Source: CAVZGO01 sp963774935 (lineage in GTDB: Bacteria; Chloroflexota; Anaerolineae; Anaerolineales; UBA4823). From it: 64,000 bases of DNA. The stretch covers positions 186,001 to 250,000 of the forward strand of contig CAVZGO010000013.1 of the NCBI GenBank assembly GCA_963774935.1. Direction: 5' to 3'. Shown here piece by piece: positions 61,947 through 64,000 of this stretch; position 1 is the first letter of the stretch, and the number at the start of each line of letters is the position of its first letter. A model generated the notes under the pieces. The model was not told where the DNA came from. It ran no database searches and saw nothing but the letters and a program-made list of their open reading frames with translations. Position numbers and translations under genes: made by a program.

Positions 61947-62514
61947 TTCGATGCCTGAGAACGACCTGGAGAATAGAGCCTCAGTATTCAAGGCGCTGGG
62001 ACACCCCATCCGCCTGCTGATCATGAATTTAATCCTGGCAAAACCCCGGCATGGCGAAGAGCTGGCAATGATCCTCAACCTGAATCCGGCGACCATCTCG
62101 CACCACCTGGGATTGCTGAGCAGCGCCGGGCTGCTCAGCACGCAAAAAGACCAGTATTACCAGACCTACTCAGCAACCACGACAGTGCTGGAAAAAAAGC
62201 TCATCGACTTGATTCGCCTCCACCAGCCCGAGCTAGCGCCGGGGGTAAAAGCGGATGCATTCCGTGAGAAGGTGCTGCTGACTTTCTTCAAACGCGGGCG
62301 CCTGATAAAAATTCCTGCGCAGCTCAAGAAGCAGCAGGTGATCCTCGAGAAAATCGCCCAGGAGTTCGAGCCCGGTCGAGAATACACAGAACGGGAAGTC
62401 AATATCATCCTGCTGGATTTTCATGACGATGTCGCCTCATTGCGGCGCGGCTTGATCGAACACGGTCTGATGGAACGCGATCATGGGTTATATTGGCGCA
62501 AGGCTGACCATTAA
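61939..62514 (+). CDS. ArsR-family regulator with DUF2087 domain
   Basis: A protein of 191 residues. The N-terminal winged helix (about 12-85) has the pattern FKALGHPIRLLIMNL, HGEELAMILNLNPATISHHLGLL. The C-terminal part (about 110-190) matches DUF2087: KVLLTFFKRGRLIKIP, EVNIILLDFHDD and GLMERDHGLYWR. There is no metal-binding Cys pair in the helix, so it is unlikely to sense arsenic or cadmium as classical members do. ATG 61939 overlaps the upstream stop. It probably represses its own promoter. Confidence 0.87.
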   Translation: MTNSMPENDLENRASVFKALGHPIRLLIMNLILAKPRHGEELAMILNLNPATISHHLGLLSSAGLLSTQKDQYYQTYSATTTVLEKKLIDLIRLHQPELAPGVKADAFREKVLLTFFKRGRLIKIPAQLKKQQVILEKIAQEFEPGREYTEREVNIILLDFHDDVASLRRGLIEHGLMERDHGLYWRKADH

Positions 62515-62574
62515 CAACCCTCATATGCTTCTTTGACGCTCCTCTAACGCTTCACCATTAAAATATTGTAAATA

Positions 62575-62621
62575 ATACATGCTATCGTTATTGCCAGTAA
62601 AGCAATAACGATAGCATGTAT
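62575..62621. repeat. 19-bp perfect inverted repeat upstream of clpB
   Basis: Arms 62575-62593 and 62603-62621 are perfectly complementary around a 9-base centre (CCAGTAAAG). The geometry resembles CIRCE (arms with 9-base spacer), but the sequence does not match TTAGCACTC. There is no T-run, so a simple terminator is unlikely. Confidence 0.7.
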
Positions 62622-62684
62622 GGGTGGAATATGTCACCTTGCACCCATGAAAAAGTCATATTTTATTGGTAATGGAGTACAAAA

Positions 62685-64000
62685 ATGAAACTTGATAAAT
62701 TCACTCAAAAGTCACAGGAAGCGTTATTTTCGGCCCAGTCCATTACGCAGGAAAGCGGGCAGCAAGCCATCGAACCAGTTCATTTGCTACTGGCATTGAT
62801 CCGACAGGAAGAAGGCGTTGTTCCTGCGCTGGTGACCAAAGTCGCCGGCAGCACCCAGGCTTTGCGCCAGGATATTGAAAACGACCTGGCAAAACGCCCG
62901 AAGGTTCACGGCGGAAATATGGAAGTTGGCCTGGCACAAACCACCGTAGACGTATTAAATGCTGCCGAACGCTACGCCAAAGGTATGCAGGATGACTATG
63001 TCTCCACCGAGCATATCTTGCTCGGTTTGATCGATTCCAGTGAAGGCCGGCGCCTGTCATCGTATGGACTGACCAAGGATGCGGTCTTAATCGCGCTGAA
63101 GTCCTTGCGAGGCTCTCAACGGGTATCCAACCAGGATCCAGAAGCCATTTACCAGTCCCTGGAGAAGTACGGACGCGATCTCACCGAAGCTGCCCGGCGT
63201 GGCAAGCTGGACCCGGTTATTGGACGTGATGAGGAAATTCGCCGGACCGTGCAGATTCTGTCGCGGCGTAGTAAAAACAATCCCGCTCTGATCGGAGAGC
63301 CCGGTGTAGGCAAAACCGCCATTGTGGAGGGATTGGCACAGCGCATAATCAATGGCGACGTCCCCGAAAGTTTAAAGAAGAAGCGCCTGGTTCAGCTCGA
63401 TATGGGTGCTCTCGTTGCAGGAGCCAAATATCGCGGCGAATTCGAGGAGCGGCTGAAAGCCGTGCTCAAGGAGATTACCGATGCAGCCGGTGAAATTATC
63501 CTATTTGTGGACGAGATGCACACGGTCGTGGGGGCAGGCAGGTCAGAAGGAGCCATGGATGCTGGTAATATGCTAAAACCGATGCTGGCACGTGGCGAGC
63601 TGCACATGATCGGCGCCACAACATTGGACGAGTATCGCAAGCATGTGGAAAAAGACCCAGCTCTCGAGCGTCGCTTCCAGCCGGTGCTGGTCAATGAGCC
63701 CAGCGTGTCAGACACGATCTCTATCTTGCGCGGTTTGAAGGAACGCTATGAAGTGCATCATGGCGTGCGCATCACTGATCCGGCTGTGATTGCCGCGGCA
63801 ACACTCAGCCAGCGCTATATCTCTGACCGCCGGTTACCTGATAAAGCTATCGACCTCATCGACGAGGCCGCTGCTCACCTGCGCACAGAAATTGATTCCA
63901 AGCCTCAGTTGTTAGATGAGGTCGACCGGCAGATCATTCAACTCGAAATCGAACGAGAAGCACTGAAGAAAGAAAAAGACAAGGTCTCCAAGGAACGTTT
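62685..64000 (+). CDS. clpB: ATP-dependent chaperone ClpB, N-terminal part (cut by window end)
   Basis: The frame is open to the last base; about 438 residues are visible. The N-terminal Clp double repeat (1-145) leads into the first AAA+ ring with Walker A GEPGVGKT (about residue 204), Walker B ILFVDEMH (about 275), and RRFQPVLV with the arginine finger. The coiled M-domain begins after about 400 (LLDEVDRQIIQLEIEREALKK), which marks ClpB rather than ClpC or ClpA. It unfolds aggregated proteins with DnaK. ATG follows GGAG by 8 bases. A long inverted repeat upstream may control heat-shock expression. Confidence 0.95.
   Translation, partial: MKLDKFTQKSQEALFSAQSITQESGQQAIEPVHLLLALIRQEEGVVPALVTKVAGSTQALRQDIENDLAKRPKVHGGNMEVGLAQTTVDVLNAAERYAKGMQDDYVSTEHILLGLIDSSEGRRLSSYGLTKDAVLIALKSLRGSQRVSNQDPEAIYQSLEKYGRDLTEAARRGKLDPVIGRDEEIRRTVQILSRRSKNNPALIGEPGVGKTAIVEGLAQRIINGDVPESLKKKRLVQLDMGALVAGAKYRGEFEERLKAVLKEITDAAGEIILFVDEMHTVVGAGRSEGAMDAGNMLKPMLARGELHMIGATTLDEYRKHVEKDPALERRFQPVLVNEPSVSDTISILRGLKERYEVHHGVRITDPAVIAAATLSQRYISDRRLPDKAIDLIDEAAAHLRTEIDSKPQLLDEVDRQIIQLEIEREALKKEKDKVSKER

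Noticed and set aside
62575..62621. CIRCE element
   Set aside because: Spacer length matches, but the arms are not TTAGCACTC/GAGTGCTAA and are much longer; listed as an unknown repeat.
1..64000. CRISPR arrays, IS elements, prophage or integrative elements
   Set aside because: No spaced direct-repeat arrays, transposase, integrase or attachment-site signature was seen on either strand.

Overview
The window looks like chromosomal DNA of a bacterium of the phylum Chloroflexota, most likely class Anaerolineae. This is inferred from gene content and style: DUF3160 lipoproteins, an actinobacterial-like pair of FHA proteins next to a SEDS protein, nickel superoxide dismutase, YtfJ-type proteins, many SpoIIE-type phosphatases, and almost no mobile DNA. 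No species can be named from the sequence alone. Genes are densely packed, with many 1-8 bp overlaps, and I see no phage, IS element or CRISPR array.

Layout. 1-1.6 kb: end of a sensor histidine kinase and ybaK. 1.6-7.9 kb (minus): an operon of a DUF3160 lipoprotein, a CapA-like protein, archease and the RNA ligase RtcB. 8.0-12.9 kb (plus): two FHA proteins, MTA phosphorylase and a SEDS (FtsW/RodA) protein fused to a penicillin-binding-protein-like domain that has lost its catalytic motifs. 12.9-21.2 kb: AlaX, TyrRS, a membrane protein, an HNH nuclease, an MBL hydrolase, Lgt, a CDP-alcohol phosphatidyltransferase and FtsK. 21.3-23.7 kb: an EamA transporter, the NiSOD maturation protease, NiSOD and a ferredoxin behind divergent promoters. 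23.8-29.3 kb: lipoprotein, a YtfJ operon, a membrane protein, ADP-ribosylglycohydrolase and a GNAT. 29.5-34.6 kb: P2A-type ATPase, hydrolase, RNase P RNA. 34.6-47 kb: three DEAD-box helicases, tRNA-Val(CAC), a GAF-SpoIIE phosphatase, a giant cyclase-ATPase-TPR-SpoIIE protein and mobB. 47-52.5 kb: YfcC transporter, M20 peptidase, ferredoxin, an unknown Cys-rich protein and HtrA. 53-57.7 kb (plus): a probable surface-glycan locus (small membrane protein, two alkaline-phosphatase-superfamily enzymes, membrane protein, sulfotransferase). 57.8-61.5 kb: a two-component system beside two divergent envelope genes that share 11-bp direct repeats. 61.7-64 kb: an ArsR/DUF2087 operon and the start of clpB after a 19-bp perfect inverted repeat.

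Functional themes: envelope biogenesis (Lgt, phosphatidyltransferase, SEDS, CapA, glycan locus), stress response (NiSOD, HtrA, ClpB, RtcB), and partner-switch or phosphorylation signalling (FHA, SpoIIE phosphatases, histidine kinases).

Seven reading-frame breaks occur in six genes, each at or beside a short homopolymer. Six look like one extra base and one like a missing base. This pattern points to sequencing or assembly indels rather than real pseudogenes, and I describe these genes as interrupted but probably intact. All functional statements come from motif reading by eye, and no database search was run.
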